Assembly (NCBI GenBank): GCA_017889345.1
Contig: JAGHEJ010000060.1
Coordinates: 42,746-106,745 of the forward strand
Reading direction: 5' to 3'
Source: Clostridiales bacterium
Lineage (GTDB): Bacteria > Bacillota > Clostridia > Clostridiales > Clostridiaceae
Length of the DNA: 64,000 bases
Shown: positions 6,951 to 14,939 of the stretch, piece by piece
How positions within the stretch are numbered: the stretch's first letter is position 1
Layout: the number at the start of each line of letters is the position of its first letter
Program-made: the position numbers and the translations under genes
The notes under the pieces: model-generated
What the model was told of the DNA's origin: nothing
Database searches by the model: none
The model's input: only the letters and a program-made list of their open reading frames with translations

Positions 6951-9191
6951 CTATGGATTAACCCCTAATCTTTCTGCAAGATTTGCAAACTCTGTACTTG
7001 TAGTCATATCTGTTAAAATCTTAAGAGTTGCTTCTTGGTGAGAAACTCCTTTTGAAACTAATCCATTATAAACATTTGTCCAGAATTGAAGTCCCTGTGG
7101 CTCTGGATCTCTTAAAACTAGAACTTGATAAAGTCTAGTAACAAGATCTTCAGGTGAATTTACAATATTCATAAACTCAGGAACATACGCAAGGTTTCTT
7201 ATAAAGAAACTTAAATTTATATCTTTAGATAATAAACCGTACTTCCAGTAGTTATATCCATCTTCATCAATATTTTGAGTATTACGACTTACAGCTTTAT
7301 TGTAAGCATTAACTAAGAATGAATCTAACGAACTTCCTTTCTTAATAAGAAGAGAAGGTATAGTAAGTGTTTTTGTTTCTCCCTTTGAATCTTTATAATT
7401 TATGCTTATATTAGAATATTTTTTAGTTGGAATTAATCCTTTTATACTTATTGCATTGCTTTCCTTAACATAAGTTGGAGAAATTGAACTAATATTTTTA
7501 CCATCAACAGTTATAGTAATACTTGAATTTGGGGAAACATCATATATAGATGGGTCTAATACTAAACTTAATACTCCAGGATTTACCACATAGTTTGCAG
7601 TTATTCCACTTACACCTTCTATTAAAACATCTCCAAGCTCAAGTGTTGATTCAGAAATTGAACTTGTAGCTCCAGTATACAAATTATTTTTATCATCAAC
7701 TAAATACAATTCTATATCGTGCTTTTCTCCCTTTTTAATTCCACCAAGAGTCAAAGTATTTGTACTATTTAATATTCCTAACTCTCCATCTGTTAAAATT
7801 CTATAAGCACCATCTATCTTAACTATTCCTTCAGCTATATTTGAACCTATTTTATCCCAACTAAGCTCTACGTTACTTTCACCTTTATAAGTTCCTTTAA
7901 AGTTTTGAAGCTTATTACTTGCCTTTGGAATAGATGTTAAAGATACATCTTGAGCAATTATTCTTCCATTTTCATCATAAAAACTTATAAATATATATAC
8001 ATTACTTCCAGCACTAAGTCCTGTATCAAAAGAAACTCCAGTAGATTTTGCATCAACACTAACACCCTGAGCATCTTTAAAGTCTTCGCTTCCACTCCAA
8101 ATAATTTCAGCTCCAGCAGCATTAGACGGTCCTATCCAAGAAGATACAACCTTTCCTCCTTCAAGTCCAACTGATGTAAACATAGGAAGTGCATAAATTT
8201 GATGTAAATAATCTATAGTATAAACCGCTCCTGTTGATAAATCAGTTATAGTAACTGTATAATCTGTACTTTGTAAAGTTTTTCCACTATCTGGATAAAT
8301 AGTAACTGATCCACCATCTTTATCAAGCTCAATGCTCGTATCACTTATAATAGTTTCTCCTGTTGCTTTCTCAACAACTTTCACATTGAACTTATTGCCC
8401 TTTTTAAAGCTTGTACCAGAAAAATCTAATTTAATTCCCGTACCATCTTCACTTAATTTTAAAACTATCTTCGTTTCTTGAACACTTGTTTCCTTAATAA
8501 ATATAACTCCGTTATATTCAATTCCATTTCCATTTACAATTCTAATTCTTACTTCTGAACCTGGTTTTACATTTTGTAATATGTATGAGTTACTTTGTAT
8601 ATCTTGTTGAGAAAGATTCCCTACTGGTTTTCCATCTACAAAAACTTGTCCTGATTGTATTCCATTTGTAAAGCTTCCCCAACTAATTTTAACTCCAGTT
8701 CCTGAAGGTTCTTGAGTTAGTCCTTTTACTTCTCTCGTTTCTGTATCATTTAAAATAACTTTTCTAATACTTTCATGAGTTATTTTTCCTGCAGAATCAA
8801 AAAATCTAACTCTTAAATAAAAACTTCCATCCACTGGAGAAACAAATTGAGCTCCCTTAGGCTTAACTTGTACATAACTTGGATTTGAAAAACTTGCATC
8901 CTTATCTACAACAACCTCTATTTTAGATGGTCTATTTGCATTATGACCATAATCCCAATTTAAATATACATCTTTTCCCAGTGTCCAATAATAAAAATAA
9001 GGAACTTGTTGCACATTTGATTGACTTGGACTTGTAGTAATAACTTCATTAATTACAGTTTCTTGAGTTCCATTAACTTGGCTTTCTGTTGTAACAGTAG
9101 CCATTGCTCCAATAGGCCCCATTAAAACACTAGCTGCAGCAGTAGTAGCAACTGATCCTTTTAAAATTTTTAATTTCATTTTACTAGACAA
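6951..9191 (-). CDS. Secreted multidomain protein with C-terminal DUF4214
   Basis: 746-residue exported protein. A Lys-rich start, a hydrophobic core (ATTAAASVLMGPIG) and a likely cleavage after AMA mark a signal peptide. The middle (about 60-590) is a run of beta-rich segments of roughly 90-100 residues resembling fibronectin-III-like modules (repeated patterns such as VKISWGSF, VELSWDKIG, GKVVSSWIG), suggesting a stalk or adhesive array. Residues about 620-740 are a DUF4214 domain with two related motifs, AYNKAVSRNTQNIDEDGYNYWK and LYQVLVLRDPEPQGLQFWTN. No LPXTG or transmembrane anchor is seen. The start is TTG, 7 nt after AGGAGG; an ATG four codons on is too far. It has its own promoter and terminator. 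Function unknown. Confidence 0.9.
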   Translation of the reverse strand: MSSKMKLKILKGSVATTAAASVLMGPIGAMATVTTESQVNGTQETVINEVITTSPSQSNVQQVPYFYYWTLGKDVYLNWDYGHNANRPSKIEVVVDKDASFSNPSYVQVKPKGAQFVSPVDGSFYLRVRFFDSAGKITHESIRKVILNDTETREVKGLTQEPSGTGVKISWGSFTNGIQSGQVFVDGKPVGNLSQQDIQSNSYILQNVKPGSEVRIRIVNGNGIEYNGVIFIKETSVQETKIVLKLSEDGTGIKLDFSGTSFKKGNKFNVKVVEKATGETIISDTSIELDKDGGSVTIYPDSGKTLQSTDYTVTITDLSTGAVYTIDYLHQIYALPMFTSVGLEGGKVVSSWIGPSNAAGAEIIWSGSEDFKDAQGVSVDAKSTGVSFDTGLSAGSNVYIFISFYDENGRIIAQDVSLTSIPKASNKLQNFKGTYKGESNVELSWDKIGSNIAEGIVKIDGAYRILTDGELGILNSTNTLTLGGIKKGEKHDIELYLVDDKNNLYTGATSSISESTLELGDVLIEGVSGITANYVVNPGVLSLVLDPSIYDVSPNSSITITVDGKNISSISPTYVKESNAISIKGLIPTKKYSNISINYKDSKGETKTLTIPSLLIKKGSSLDSFLVNAYNKAVSRNTQNIDEDGYNYWKYGLLSKDINLSFFIRNLAYVPEFMNIVNSPEDLVTRLYQVLVLRDPEPQGLQFWTNVYNGLVSKGVSHQEATLKILTDMTTSTEFANLAERLGVNP

Positions 9192-9258
9192 CTACACCCC
9201 TCCTAAATAACTTTCAATATCATTAATACGCTTTTAAATTTGTTTTATTATTGTTTAC

Positions 9259-9287
9259 ATTCTACCATATTTGTTAATAGTTATCAA
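9259..9287 (-). promoter_or_regulatory. Sigma-A promoter of the secreted DUF4214 gene
   Basis: Reverse strand TTGATA (9282-9287), 17-bp spacer, TAGAAT (9259-9264), about 50 nt before the AGGAGG ribosome site. Confidence 0.8.
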
Positions 9288-9332
9288 GATTTTAATATTT
9301 GTTACAAAATATACATTTTTATTCGAAAAAAA

Positions 9333-9362
9333 GGACATATCAACACCAAAATTGATATGTCC
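9333..9362 (-). terminator. Terminator of the aminopeptidase gene
   Basis: 11-bp perfect stem (GGACATATCAA/TTGATATGTCC) with an 8-nt loop, followed on the reverse strand by seven T. Confidence 0.92.
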
Positions 9363-9371
9363 TCAAATAAT

Positions 9372-10775
9372 TTATTTCATATTTTTATAAAAACTTACGT
9401 AAGCCTTATACGCCTCAAATATATCAGCTTTTGATGCAACTTCACATGGTGCATGCATATTTTGAAGAGCAACTCCAATATCTACAACTTCCATTCCATA
9501 ATGAGAAAGGAAATATGCGATAGTTCCTCCTCCTCCTTGATCTACTTTACCTAATTCTCCAGTTTGATAATTTACACAATCATTATCAAAAATATTTCTA
9601 AGCTTTGCTAAAAACTCTGGATTTGCATCATTGCATCCACTTTTTCCTCTAGAGCCTGTATATTTAGAAATAGCTACCCCTCGCCCAAAAAATGCCGTAC
9701 TTTGTCTTGGAGTTTCAGATGGGAAATTTGGATCAAAAGCACAAGTAACATCAGCTGAAAGCATGTAAGAATTTTGGAGAGCTCTCTTTAAAACTAAATC
9801 TGAGTAATCGCCACAAGCATTTATTAACTCTGCTGAAAAATTTTCAAATAATCTGGATTCCATCCCAGTAGCTCCAACGCTTCCGATTTCCTCTTTATCT
9901 GCTAAAATACAAACACAAGTTCTCTTAGGAATATCTTTTAATTCAAGCATTGCCATAAATGAAGTAAAGGCACAAACTCTATCATCTTGTCCATAACCTA
10001 TAATCATACTTCTATCAAGTCCATAATCTTTTGCAGGTCCTGCAGGAACTACTTGAAGCTCTGATGAAATTAAATCATCTTCTTCCATATTATACTTATC
10101 CTTTAATATAGACAAAATATTTTCCTTAACTTTATTTTTAATTTTAGAATCACTAGAAACTGGTCTACTTCCTACTAATAAATTAAGCTGCTCTCCTTCT
10201 ACAACTTCCATCGCTTTTTTCACAGCTTGATCTTTCCAAAGATGTGGAAGCAAGTCAGAAAATCCAATATAAGGATCATTTTCTCCGTCACCAATATTTA
10301 TATTAATAACTTCTCCACTTTTCTTAATAACAACACCTTTTAAACACATTGGTCTTGCTACCCAATGGTATTTCTTAATTCCACCATAATAGTGAGTATC
10401 AAATAAACATAATCCATCAGCTTCATAAACCGGAGTTTGCTTAAGATCAACTCTAGGAGCATCAACGTGAGAACCTATTATATTAAATCCATTTTGAACA
10501 TACTCTTCCCCTATTATAGCTAAAAGTAAGGTCTTATCCATTTTTGAATAATAAACCTTATCTCCTTTATTAAGCTTCTCACCATTTTTTATAACTTCTT
10601 TTAAATCCTTAAAATTATGTTTCTTAGCAACCTCTATAAAATAATGAACGCATTCTCTTTCAGTTTTATTGTTTGATAAAAATTCTTTATAAGAATTACA
10701 AAAGTTTTCAAGATTTAATAAATCCCCTTCTGTATACTTATTCCACGCATTTTTTATTATCTTATTTTCCTTCAT
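9372..10775 (-). CDS. apeA: M18 family aminopeptidase
   Basis: 467-residue cytoplasmic zinc aminopeptidase of the M18 family (aspartyl aminopeptidase / ApeA type), which removes N-terminal residues from peptides. Metal-site and family motifs: GSHVDAPRVDLKQ, HYYGGIKKYHWVARP, GYGQDDRVCAF, ADKEEIGSVGATGMES, SADVTCAFDPNFPSE and a C-terminal MHAPCEVASKADI. All expected His, Asp and Glu ligands appear. I start at the ATG at 10775 because GGGAGGG precedes it at proper spacing; the open frame runs 17 codons further up without a ribosome site. Monocistronic, with a strong terminator. Confidence 0.93.
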   Translation of the reverse strand: MKENKIIKNAWNKYTEGDLLNLENFCNSYKEFLSNNKTERECVHYFIEVAKKHNFKDLKEVIKNGEKLNKGDKVYYSKMDKTLLLAIIGEEYVQNGFNIIGSHVDAPRVDLKQTPVYEADGLCLFDTHYYGGIKKYHWVARPMCLKGVVIKKSGEVININIGDGENDPYIGFSDLLPHLWKDQAVKKAMEVVEGEQLNLLVGSRPVSSDSKIKNKVKENILSILKDKYNMEEDDLISSELQVVPAGPAKDYGLDRSMIIGYGQDDRVCAFTSFMAMLELKDIPKRTCVCILADKEEIGSVGATGMESRLFENFSAELINACGDYSDLVLKRALQNSYMLSADVTCAFDPNFPSETPRQSTAFFGRGVAISKYTGSRGKSGCNDANPEFLAKLRNIFDNDCVNYQTGELGKVDQGGGGTIAYFLSHYGMEVVDIGVALQNMHAPCEVASKADIFEAYKAYVSFYKNMK

Positions 10776-10849
10776 AATAACTCCCTCCCATCTTCTTATA
10801 ATATATTTAAAATCCATTAATATCAATAATCACCTTTCAAATAAATATA

Positions 10850-11779
10850 TCATAACCAATCATTTTTCTTAAAAAGAATTATGAGAAAACAAACAATTAA
10901 AATCATAACTCCAATTATTATATAAATTGCATAACATGAACTTTTAAATGGCATAATCTCAAAACTCATTCCAAAAAAACTCGTAAGTAAATCAAGAGGA
11001 AGAAATATGGATGCAACTAAAGTAAATACCTTCATTAACTCATTTGTTTTATTTGAAATTTCAGACTCATAAGCTTCTCTTACTAAGGATAATTGTTGAT
11101 TTAAGTTTTCAATTGATAAGGTTAATTTTTGGAACTTATCATTTATTTTTTCAAACAAAGAAATATCCCAATTATCTAAGATTTTATTTTCATTTAAAAT
11201 AAGAGAATCTCCAATATACCTTAAAGGGTATAAATATTTTTTAACTCTATAAACCTGAGCTCTTAATTTTACAAGCTCCTCAAAGCTTCTCCTTGAATCA
11301 TCTCTTAAAATATTAATCTCAATTTTATCTCCCTTAGAGCTTAAAGAATTTATTACAGAATAGTTTTTTAAAATTATTCTATCCAAAATCATATATAAAA
11401 GAGTTGAAATCTTTGGATTATTTTTAACAACAAAACAATTTTTGTTCTCTTTTAAATCATTTATAAGAGAAGTTAAAAGAGTACAATCTCCTTTATACAT
11501 TGTAATTAAATAATTTTTTCCAAAAAATATATTTATATCATGAAATATTAAGCTAATATCATCGAACTCCAAAACACTAAGTCCCATAAACGTATATTCA
11601 TTATAAAAATTTATCCTTGAAAATCTGTTTAAAAAATTATATTCCTGTATACATTCATCATCTATTTCAAAAGGCATTTTACTAAGTTCTTCTTCATTTA
11701 AAATAAACCAGTATAAATATTTGCTTAAGTCATATGTACTCTCTTTTTTAAATAATTTTGATATATTATAAATAATCAA
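10850..11779 (-). CDS. CorA-family-like membrane protein with altered GMN motif
   Basis: 309-residue protein with the CorA layout: a large acidic cytoplasmic domain, a long helix (about 200-250), then two C-terminal membrane helices (about 250-270 and 282-303). The first ends FFGMSFEIMPF, where CorA/MRS2 channels have YGMNFxxMPE; the selectivity Asn is Ser. C-terminal residues KKNDW fit the family. True CorA proteins import magnesium or cobalt as pentamers; with GMS instead of GMN and low N-terminal similarity, this may be a divergent CorA or ZntB-like transporter. TTG start with GGTGA 6 nt upstream. It lies between hprK and the aminopeptidase with no obvious functional link. Confidence 0.78.
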   Translation of the reverse strand: MIIYNISKLFKKESTYDLSKYLYWFILNEEELSKMPFEIDDECIQEYNFLNRFSRINFYNEYTFMGLSVLEFDDISLIFHDINIFFGKNYLITMYKGDCTLLTSLINDLKENKNCFVVKNNPKISTLLYMILDRIILKNYSVINSLSSKGDKIEINILRDDSRRSFEELVKLRAQVYRVKKYLYPLRYIGDSLILNENKILDNWDISLFEKINDKFQKLTLSIENLNQQLSLVREAYESEISNKTNELMKVFTLVASIFLPLDLLTSFFGMSFEIMPFKSSCYAIYIIIGVMILIVCFLIILFKKNDWL

Positions 11780-11847
11780 ACCTATTCACCAACTTATTTC
11801 AAGCTTCTATTTATACTATTATTTCTTATATACTTAAATTTTATTAT

Positions 11848-12756
11848 TTAATTTTTATCTCCAATCATTCTCTCTCCTATTACATCAACAGCATCTGGCC
11901 TTCCTGTTTGCTTATACCTATAATTAGCAGCAGCAGCTTCAACAATTACAGAAATATTTCTTCCAGGCCTTATAGGGATTTGAATTAATTTAACCTTAAC
12001 TCCCAAAACATCTTTATATAAATCTTCCGTTCCAAGTCTATCGTAACTATTATCATCAGTCCAATGTACAAACTCCACAATTAAATCGAGTTTCTTACTT
12101 TCAAGAACAGAAGATAATCCATAAATAGATGTAATATCTATAATTCCAACCCCTCGAACTTCAAGCATACCAAAAGTTATATAAGGACAATATCCTATAA
12201 TATTTCCATCAATTTGTTTAAAATCAACAGCATCATCTGAGATCATTCTATGACCTCTTTTTATAAGCTCAAGAGCCGTTTCACTTTTTCCTATTCCACT
12301 ATCTCCTGTAATTAGTATTCCACATCCATATATATCAAGTAAAACTCCATGAACACGAGTTTCAGGTGCAAGCTTTGTATCTAAATATCTTTGAAGTCTA
12401 CTAATAATTCTTGTAGTTTCTTGATTTGTCCTTAAAACCGTTCTATTATAAAGTTTTGCGTATTTAATTAAAGCCTCAGGTATTTCAAGACCACGAGTAA
12501 CTATAATGCATGGAGTAAATTTTTCTAAATACTCTTTAAATCTTATATCACAAATTGCCTTTGGTAAGGATTTCATGTAAGACCATTCAGTCATTCCAAT
12601 TAATTGAATCCTCTCATTTGAAAAATAAGAATAATATCCTGATAATTGAAGTCCTGGTCTATTTAACTCAGCACTTTTAACCTCAATAGATAAATTACCA
12701 GGCACAATAACTTCAAACTTAAACTCTTCAATTAACTCATTTAATTTTACAGACAT
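11848..12756 (-). CDS. hprK: HPr kinase/phosphorylase
   Basis: 302-residue bifunctional enzyme that phosphorylates and dephosphorylates Ser46 of HPr, the main switch of carbon catabolite control in Firmicutes. The C-terminal catalytic domain has the P-loop GDSGIGKSETAL, the HprK signature region GYCPYITFGMLEVRGVGIID and the regulatory segment RPGRNISVIVEAAAANYR. The N-terminal domain (about 1-130) is of normal length. The start codon immediately follows the stop of the DUF896 gene (TAAATG), and its ribosome site GGAG is inside that gene, so the two are co-translated. It presumably acts on the HPr that feeds the mannose PTS of this window; ptsH is not in the window. Confidence 0.96.
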   Translation of the reverse strand: MSVKLNELIEEFKFEVIVPGNLSIEVKSAELNRPGLQLSGYYSYFSNERIQLIGMTEWSYMKSLPKAICDIRFKEYLEKFTPCIIVTRGLEIPEALIKYAKLYNRTVLRTNQETTRIISRLQRYLDTKLAPETRVHGVLLDIYGCGILITGDSGIGKSETALELIKRGHRMISDDAVDFKQIDGNIIGYCPYITFGMLEVRGVGIIDITSIYGLSSVLESKKLDLIVEFVHWTDDNSYDRLGTEDLYKDVLGVKVKLIQIPIRPGRNISVIVEAAAANYRYKQTGRPDAVDVIGERMIGDKN

Positions 12757-12933
12757 TTACTCAACTCCTTTTTTCTTATAATGCTTAAGTTGATTTTTAA
12801 AATTTCCTTTAACAATTTCCACATACTCTTTTCTTAATTTTTCCTGTTCTTCTTTCTCCTCTTTAGTTAATCCCTCATTTTTTGATTTATGATATAAAAA
12901 ATTTATTCTATCAATCATTTTTTCCATATTCAT
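12757..12933 (-). CDS. DUF896 (YnzC-like) small protein
   Basis: 58-residue protein, MEKMIDRINFLYHKSKNEGL then TKEEKEEQEKLRKEYVEIVKG, a good match to the DUF896/YnzC family (Leu-Thr-x-Glu-Glu followed by a charged helix). These proteins form small helical hairpins; B. subtilis YneA-operon paralogue YnzC is SOS-linked, but the family's general role is unknown. Starts at ATG 12933 (or a second ATG two codons later) behind GAGGGG. It is first in an operon with hprK, whose start codon abuts this stop. Confidence 0.85.
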   Translation of the reverse strand: MNMEKMIDRINFLYHKSKNEGLTKEEKEEQEKLRKEYVEIVKGNFKNQLKHYKKKGVE

Positions 12934-12955
12934 ATAAACTCAACCCCTCTTTTAA

Positions 12956-12984
12956 AGTATATATAATTAAAATTTTTCCTTCAA
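12956..12984 (-). promoter_or_regulatory. Promoter of DUF896-hprK
   Basis: Reverse strand TTGAAG (12979-12984), 17-bp spacer, TATACT (12956-12961), ending about 25 nt before the DUF896 start codon. Confidence 0.6.
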
Positions 12985-13005
12985 TTAAATATTAGTTTCA
13001 AAAAC

Positions 13006-13027
13006 TATTTAGATAAAATTCTAAATA
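13006..13027 (+). promoter_or_regulatory. Upstream SdpR operator copy
   Basis: The 22-bp imperfect palindrome TATTTAGATAAAATTCTAAATA. It is nearly identical to a second copy at 13063-13084 and lies just upstream of the -35 box, so it is a likely ArsR-type repressor site. Confidence 0.75.
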
Positions 13028-13031
13028 CTTA

Positions 13032-13061
13032 TTGACAAAATTAAAAATCAAAATATATAAT
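13032..13061 (+). promoter_or_regulatory. Sigma-A promoter of sdpR-sdpI
   Basis: TTGACA (13032-13037), 18-bp spacer, TATAAT (13056-13061). Both sides are flanked by copies of the same palindrome. Confidence 0.88.
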
Positions 13062-13085
13062 CTATTTAGATAAATTTCTAAATAG
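13062..13085 (+). promoter_or_regulatory. Downstream SdpR operator copy
   Basis: CTATTTAGATAAATTTCTAAATAG, a 24-bp palindrome immediately after the -10 box, over the expected transcription start. Its centre is 57 bp from that of the upstream copy. Binding here would block transcription directly. Confidence 0.78.
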
Positions 13086-13100
13086 AAAGGTAAATATTTT

Positions 13101-13376
13101 GTGAGTTTAAAAGAAATGTTTAAAGCTCTTTCAGATCCAATTAGACTTGATATATTAATACTTTTAAAAAAAGGAAAACTATCTGCAGGAGAAATTTGTG
13201 AAAATTTTAATTTAACTGGAGCTACAATTTCATATCATTTATCAATTTTGAAAAAAGCTAAACTGATTTTTGAATCAAAGCACAAAAATTTTATTTATTA
13301 TGAAATTAACACTTCTGTTTTTGAAGAAGTAATGTTATGGTTCTCACAATTTGGAGGTAAAAATGAAAATAAATAA
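13101..13376 (+). CDS. sdpR: ArsR-family repressor, SdpR-like
   Basis: 91-residue winged-helix repressor. ALSDPIRLDILILLKKGKLSAGEIC and GATISYHLSILKKAKLI give the ArsR recognition helix and wing; no cysteine metal-binding motif is present in the alpha-3 helix, which points to the SdpR/autorepressor branch and away from metal sensing. GTG start with AAAGG upstream. It overlaps the SdpI-family gene by 14 bp. In B. subtilis SdpR represses sdpRI until SdpI, bound to the SdpC toxin, sequesters it at the membrane; the same circuit is likely here, supported by two operator palindromes around the promoter. Confidence 0.88.
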   Translation: MSLKEMFKALSDPIRLDILILLKKGKLSAGEICENFNLTGATISYHLSILKKAKLIFESKHKNFIYYEINTSVFEEVMLWFSQFGGKNENK

Positions 13377-14004
13377 AACACTAATAATATCAACAATTTT
13401 ATGTATTATCCCAATGATAGCATCACTTCTCTTATACAATAAACTCCCTGAAAAAATACCAACACACTTTAATTTAAATGGTGAGGTAGATTCTTACGGC
13501 AGTAAATTTTTTGTATGTATTTTACTTCCTATTATTTTGTGTATAGGTAACTTATTTTTAAATATGCTCTTAAACAATGACCCTAAAAAACAAAATCACA
13601 ATGAAAAACTTCTTACCATATCTAAGTTTATAATTCCTTCAATGTCATTAATATTTATTCCATCTTCTATTTTAATTTCTTTAGGATTTAAAATTAATAT
13701 AGAAATTATAGTCTCATTATTTATTTCAATATTATTTATTTTAATTGGAAATTATCTTCCAAAATGTAGACAAAATTACACAATAGGGATAAAACTTCCT
13801 TGGACTTTAAATGATGAAAATAATTGGATAAAAACTCATAGACTTTCAGGTTTTTTATGGGTTATAACTGGACTAATTATTTTAATAACAACTTTCATAA
13901 ATAAAAATCTATTATTTCATATCTTAATAAATTCGATTGTTTTAACTCTTATAATTCCTTGCATATATTCATTTATTCTATACAAAAAATCTAAAAGAAC
14001 CTAG
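13363..14004 (+). CDS. sdpI: SdpI-family membrane protein
   Basis: 213-residue membrane protein with about six helices. The N-terminal part carries the DUF1648 signature LPEKIPTHFNLNGEVDSYGSK; the C-terminal part (GNYLPKCRQNYTIGIKLPWTLNDENNWIKTHRLSG) is the conserved SdpI region. In B. subtilis SdpI gives immunity to the cannibalism toxin SdpC and also acts as the signal receptor that titrates SdpR. No sdpABC genes are in the window, so it may be an orphan immunity/sensing unit. I start at the ATG at 13363, 5 nt after GGAGG; the open frame begins 12 nt earlier. Confidence 0.9.
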   Translation: MKINKTLIISTILCIIPMIASLLLYNKLPEKIPTHFNLNGEVDSYGSKFFVCILLPIILCIGNLFLNMLLNNDPKKQNHNEKLLTISKFIIPSMSLIFIPSSILISLGFKINIEIIVSLFISILFILIGNYLPKCRQNYTIGIKLPWTLNDENNWIKTHRLSGFLWVITGLIILITTFINKNLLFHILINSIVLTLIIPCIYSFILYKKSKRT

Positions 14005-14024
14005 AAAAATTTTCTAGGTTCTTT
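13994..14024. terminator. Bidirectional terminator after sdpI
   Basis: 15-bp stem (AAAGAACCTAGAAAA with TTTTCTAGGTTCTTT) spanning the sdpI stop. The reverse strand continues into T-rich sequence, so it also provides a 3' end for the structured RNA encoded on that strand. Confidence 0.8.
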
Positions 14025-14028
14025 AAAA

Positions 14029-14203
14029 TCCGCAGAAACGCTGACTTATAAACTTAAGACCTGTTCTCCAACAGGTGGGCAATCCGCATAATATATATTT
14101 GCCTACTCCGCTTACGAAAACTGGAAGCATGACAGCAATATTAATTTAAGAAATCCCGATTAAGAAATGTAGGTTAAGCATAAAAGCCTCACGTGTTCCG
14201 CAG
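14029..14203 (-). ncRNA. Candidate structured non-coding RNA, unassigned
   Basis: A GC-richer non-coding island in very AT-rich surroundings. On the reverse strand the segments at 14172-14199 and 14035-14061 pair into a long bulged stem that uses several G-U pairs, which favours this strand as the transcript. Inside are a perfect 7-bp hairpin (14059-14076, ACCTGTT/AACAGGT with a 4-nt loop) and a GGCAA/TTGCC stem. GCGGA occurs four times (complement of 14029, 14083, 14107 and 14197), two of them as TCTGCGGA at the two ends. The terminator at 13994-14024 would end it. A closing stem with a large internal bubble recalls 6S RNA, and size fits 6S or raiA RNA, but I cannot assign it. Confidence 0.6.
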
Positions 14204-14214
14204 ACAAAATTATT

Positions 14215-14472
14215 TTATCCATATATAAGCTTTTTATATTCCTTTTTAACTTTTAAAAATTCCTCTTCATCTTCTAAGAAATTATACTCAATATTTCCAT
14301 CTACTACATCTTCTCGAACAACATAAGAATCTCCTGAATCCTTATCATCTCCAAGAATTAAATACTTCTTTTCATCAACAAATATTTCTGCAATAACCTC
14401 AAAAGTTATTTTATTTCCCTCTTCATCTTTAAAGTCCATAAAATATTTATCATCTTTGTTATAATAATTCAT
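14215..14472 (-). CDS. DUF1292 (YrzB-like) protein
   Basis: 85-residue acidic cytoplasmic protein matching the DUF1292 family of Firmicutes: ITFEVIAEIFVDEKKYLILGD, then SYVVREDVVDG and an acidic segment FLEDEEEF. The family is widespread, often beside yrzL or ruvX homologues, and has no known biochemical role. It is followed on the same strand by the candidate structured RNA. Confidence 0.85.
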   Translation of the reverse strand: MNYYNKDDKYFMDFKDEEGNKITFEVIAEIFVDEKKYLILGDDKDSGDSYVVREDVVDGNIEYNFLEDEEEFLKVKKEYKKLIYG

Positions 14473-14493
14473 ATTAATTACCTTCTAACTATT

Positions 14494-14874
14494 TTATCTT
14501 GAACAAGCAACCTGAGCAATAAGTTTTTGTACATCAATTATATTTTTATCTCCAGAAAATTCTCTAACAATAGGCTCTGCCATACCACTAACCCAAATTT
14601 TAATTTCAGAATCTTCATCAAAGTGTCCACTAGTTTCAATTGAAAATCTACTTATATTTTTATAAGGTATAGATTGAAACTCTTTTTTCTTTCCTGTTAC
14701 TCCTTGTTTATCTATGAAAATAATTCTTCCTGTTGTAAATACAATAAGATCTCTCACATAAGAAAAAGCATACATAACTTCTTCCCCATTATATAAAACA
14801 TCAAGAATTTGATTTTCAACTTCAACAGGGTTTGTATTTGTAGCATTACCAAGTAAGGTATTAAATATTCCCAT
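14494..14874 (-). CDS. Bacterial PH-domain protein
   Basis: 126-residue soluble protein. The central region (DLIVFTTGRIIFIDKQGVTGKKKEFQSIPY then ISRFSIETSGHFDEDSEIKIW) is a bacterial PH (bPH_1) domain of the YvbH/YokE type, a beta-barrel with a C-terminal helix. I start at the ATG at 14874, 8 nt after GGAGG; the open frame runs 18 codons further without a site. No catalytic residues are expected; such proteins probably act as binding modules. Function unknown. Confidence 0.85.
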   Translation of the reverse strand: MGIFNTLLGNATNTNPVEVENQILDVLYNGEEVMYAFSYVRDLIVFTTGRIIFIDKQGVTGKKKEFQSIPYKNISRFSIETSGHFDEDSEIKIWVSGMAEPIVREFSGDKNIIDVQKLIAQVACSR

Positions 14875-14901
14875 TTTTAAAACCTCCTGAAAGATAATAA
14901 A

Positions 14902-14931
14902 AGCTTGTCTAACACATTTATTAGACAAGCT
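14902..14931 (-). terminator. Terminator after the 14.9-kb hypothetical gene
   Basis: 11-bp stem (AGCTTGTCTAA/TTAGACAAGCT) with an 8-nt loop, followed on the reverse strand by TTTATTATC. Confidence 0.8.
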
Positions 14932-14939
14932 CTATTATA

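Noticed and set aside
14029..14203. T-box, SRP RNA, RNase P or tmRNA identity for the structured RNA
   Set aside because: None of the core motifs (AGGGTGGNACCGCG, GGAAGCAGCC, P4 signatures, tRNA-like end) is present.
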